From DATLNF01 sp963765815 (GTDB taxonomy: Bacteria; Actinomycetota; Actinomycetes; BP-191): a DNA stretch of 64,000 nucleotides. The notes under the pieces are model-generated. The model was not told where the DNA came from. It worked only from the letters and a program-made list of their open reading frames with translations, and did not search any database. The number at the start of each line of letters is the position of its first letter. Position 1 is the stretch's first letter. Where the stretch lies: NCBI GenBank assembly GCA_963765815.1, contig CAVXXT010000007.1:248001-312000 (forward strand). The letters run 5' to 3'. Positions 63,501 through 64,000 of the stretch are shown in pieces. The position numbers and the translations under genes are program-made.

Positions 63501-63684
63501 CTGCGTCGGCGGCGTTCTGCGCCAGCTCGACGACGAGGCGGTCCTGGTAGGCGCTGCGCGCGGCGTCGTCCTCGGCGTTGGCGTCCTCGCGCAGGCGGAT
63601 CGGGCTGGCGGTCCACGTCGCGAGCACCCGCTCGCGCAGTGACCCGGTGTGGAACGGGTCTGGGCCGGACGGGTCTGGCGGCAC
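60583..63684 (-). CDS. Large sacsin/Hsp90-fold (GHKL) ATPase-like protein
   Basis: 1033 residues. GTG 63684 starts the protein. The N-terminal GHKL domain resembles the sacsin/Hsp90 type: YQDRLVVELAQNAADAARRT carries the N-box Glu/Asn, and SHRRVSTKGADDVGRYGVGF has the G-rich lid motif (KG..D.GRYGVGF). The remaining 750 residues are Asp/Val/Leu-rich and unassigned, with repeated short LP.L..P segments. It may be a chaperone, or a core of a defence-type ATPase, but no nuclease or protease partner is near. It is the last gene of the DUF3027 transcript. Confidence 0.8.
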   Translation of the reverse strand: MPPDPSGPDPFHTGSLRERVLATWTASPIRLREDANAEDDAARSAYQDRLVVELAQNAADAARRTGVPGRLHLHLAGDVLYAANPGAPLDAAGVEALSHRRVSTKGADDVGRYGVGFAAVLSVSDRPSVHASTGGVQWSRERAAELLATVPEVAAELGRRDGAVPVMRLPWPADDTDPVVRRLLDGGAATVVRLPLRDTSAVEKVTELLDGLDPLVLLFLGGLDELTVDGDVATRRVLARRDGGDVEIDDTGVTTSWRVRSTSGVLDADLLAERPTEERERPGWSVTWAGQVVEGRVVPYDGDRRLRAPQPLDDVVDVPLLLSASLPLDIGRRHVVASSVTDAVVGHAARAYADFLADLTAGPDVVDLLPGSLPAGPVDLGLRERLGELLPRTRFLGSAADADLRLRPDEAQVLDLGAASVVMTSLLAPHLPRLIDPSHVAGGRRQAALVSLGTRLLDTADVVDLLGAVDAPPAWWGDVVAALATAPDRDALRALPLPLADGSVVVGARDLLLPGDDDVDEAVEAAGLEVRRLHPDVARRPEAVELLRALGARDADPAAFLDDPRLRMLVESALDDGDDLVALADAVLSLVARVADSVERTWLAELPLPDTTGELRPAGELVLPAEHGGRLVGLVDPAGPLGVVDHDVVRRHGPDAVVAVGVLRTFATASEDDVVVVPDGLATYLDESEAWLPDLVAALPDGDGPWVLSHVEAVRDLELVRSDAAAWSAALAELGDVHLRVCTEPVVAVRDAARVLLPSYTSWWLRRHECVPDAEGRLHRPDRVAAADADPALLALYPSAASLPPAAETLLAQLGVLRHVGGLDRDQLAETLRRLAASGPSMTRRDVAAAYADLAARADVVGLPEVPEEVCALVAGALTAVPRADAAVMDAPDLAPLLGPVAVVPSRVTDAATVADLLDVELASEVVDGGVLSTADREARVDPTALPGSWDATPTSYAVHAPLHCADVGGTAVRVPWRVVGDALHVDAEDELGNLARALAWSARRWGDRHLVEALLRADAKDRASLLAESDLD

Positions 63685-63695
63685 GTCCTGAGGGG

Positions 63696-64000
63696 TCAGG
63701 CGTCGACCGGCGCGGGCTCGTCGACCGCGACGTCGGCAGAGTCGTCGGCCGGCTGCTCGGTCGGCTCGGTCCCGTCGGACGCCGACTCGTCGGTCATCGC
63801 GTAGTCGGCCGACCCGTCGAGCTCGGCCGGCGACTCGACGTCGTCCTCCGCAGTGGCGGCCGCCGGCTCGTCGTCGAGCACCTCGAAGGTGAACTCGTCG
63901 ATCAGCGCCGGCGCCGGGCCGATCTCGGCGACCAGCGCGCTGCCCTCGGAGTGCGCGCCGCATCCGTGGTCGACGGCGACCACGCGACCGTCGTCGGGAG
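63696..64000 (-). CDS. DUF3027-like protein, 5' truncated
   Basis: Only the C-terminal 101 residues are inside the window. The frame is open to the edge and carries VVAVDHGCGAHSEG, reminiscent of the Cys/His motif of actinobacterial DUF3027 proteins (Rv0883c), followed by an acidic, Ser/Glu/Asp-rich tail ending APVDA. The function is unknown. The sacsin-like gene begins 12 bp past its stop, so they are cotranscribed. serC and citrate synthase, the usual DUF3027 neighbours in mycobacteria, lie about 23 kb away. Confidence 0.6.
   Translation of the reverse strand, partial: PDDGRVVAVDHGCGAHSEGSALVAEIGPAPALIDEFTFEVLDDEPAAATAEDDVESPAELDGSADYAMTDESASDGTEPTEQPADDSADVAVDEPAPVDA

Noticed and set aside
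61555..63642. Long plus-strand frame opposite the sacsin-like gene
   Set aside because: High GC at all positions keeps several frames open; only the minus strand shows family motifs and third-position GC bias.

Overview
The window is high-GC actinobacterial DNA. Supporting signs are the very high GC at third codon positions, frequent GTG starts with GGAGG-type ribosome sites, many 4-bp ATGA/GTGA overlaps, and conserved actinobacterial neighbourhoods: protein O-mannosyltransferase/rsmI, galU-glp-rimJ-sepX, 5-FTHF cyclo-ligase/Ruc-like chaperone, and the fasR-led fatty-acid operon. The fasR-fabD-fabH-fabG-acpP-fabF-accD order suggests Propionibacteriales/Nocardioidaceae or a Streptomyces-like relative rather than a mycolic-acid producer. 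That placement is inference.

Layout. 1-6.5 kb: truncated O-mannosyltransferase, rsmI, and two secreted LPxTG-type surface proteins. 6.6-11.3 kb: tRNA-Ala and a minus-strand cluster, sepX/glpR-rimJ-mog-moaC-glp-galU (molybdopterin plus cell-division partners). 11.3-19.4 kb: membrane GGDEF protein, 5-FTHF cyclo-ligase, CIRCE-preceded FmdB/Ruc protein, MTA phosphorylase, CpaB-like protein, a frameshifted FAD oxidase and a GAF histidine kinase. 19.4-27.2 kb: CBS protein, then the FAS-II operon with its PucR-type regulator. 27.3-31.4 kb: secreted hydrolase, propeller/phosphodiester-glycosidase protein, small ABM-like protein, tRNA-Arg. 31.4-34.0 kb: a three-gene signalling operon (GGDEF, ABM, B12-binding) bracketed by a 60-bp palindromic repeat. 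34-46 kb: metabolic genes (aldolase, MOSC, MFS, pdxH, citrate synthase, serC, a tandem cupredoxin lipoprotein, AKR). 46-53 kb: VanW-like protein, M14 carboxypeptidase, MFS and its MarR regulator. 53-59 kb: branched-chain amino-acid-type ABC operon ending in an unusual Lys/Ala-tailed membrane protein. 59-64 kb: DUF2530 protein, chitosanase, sacsin/Hsp90-fold ATPase, and a truncated DUF3027-like gene.

Two window-wide patterns stand out. First, many gene ends carry long near-perfect hairpins (11-33 bp stems, no U-tract). Where a stem has an asymmetric mismatch it forms a G-U pair only in the RNA of the upstream gene, which suggests RNA-level function. Second, five genes are each broken by a single-base indel in GC-rich sequence while both halves stay well conserved. 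Sequencing or assembly error is the likeliest cause, so these should be read as intact genes until checked.
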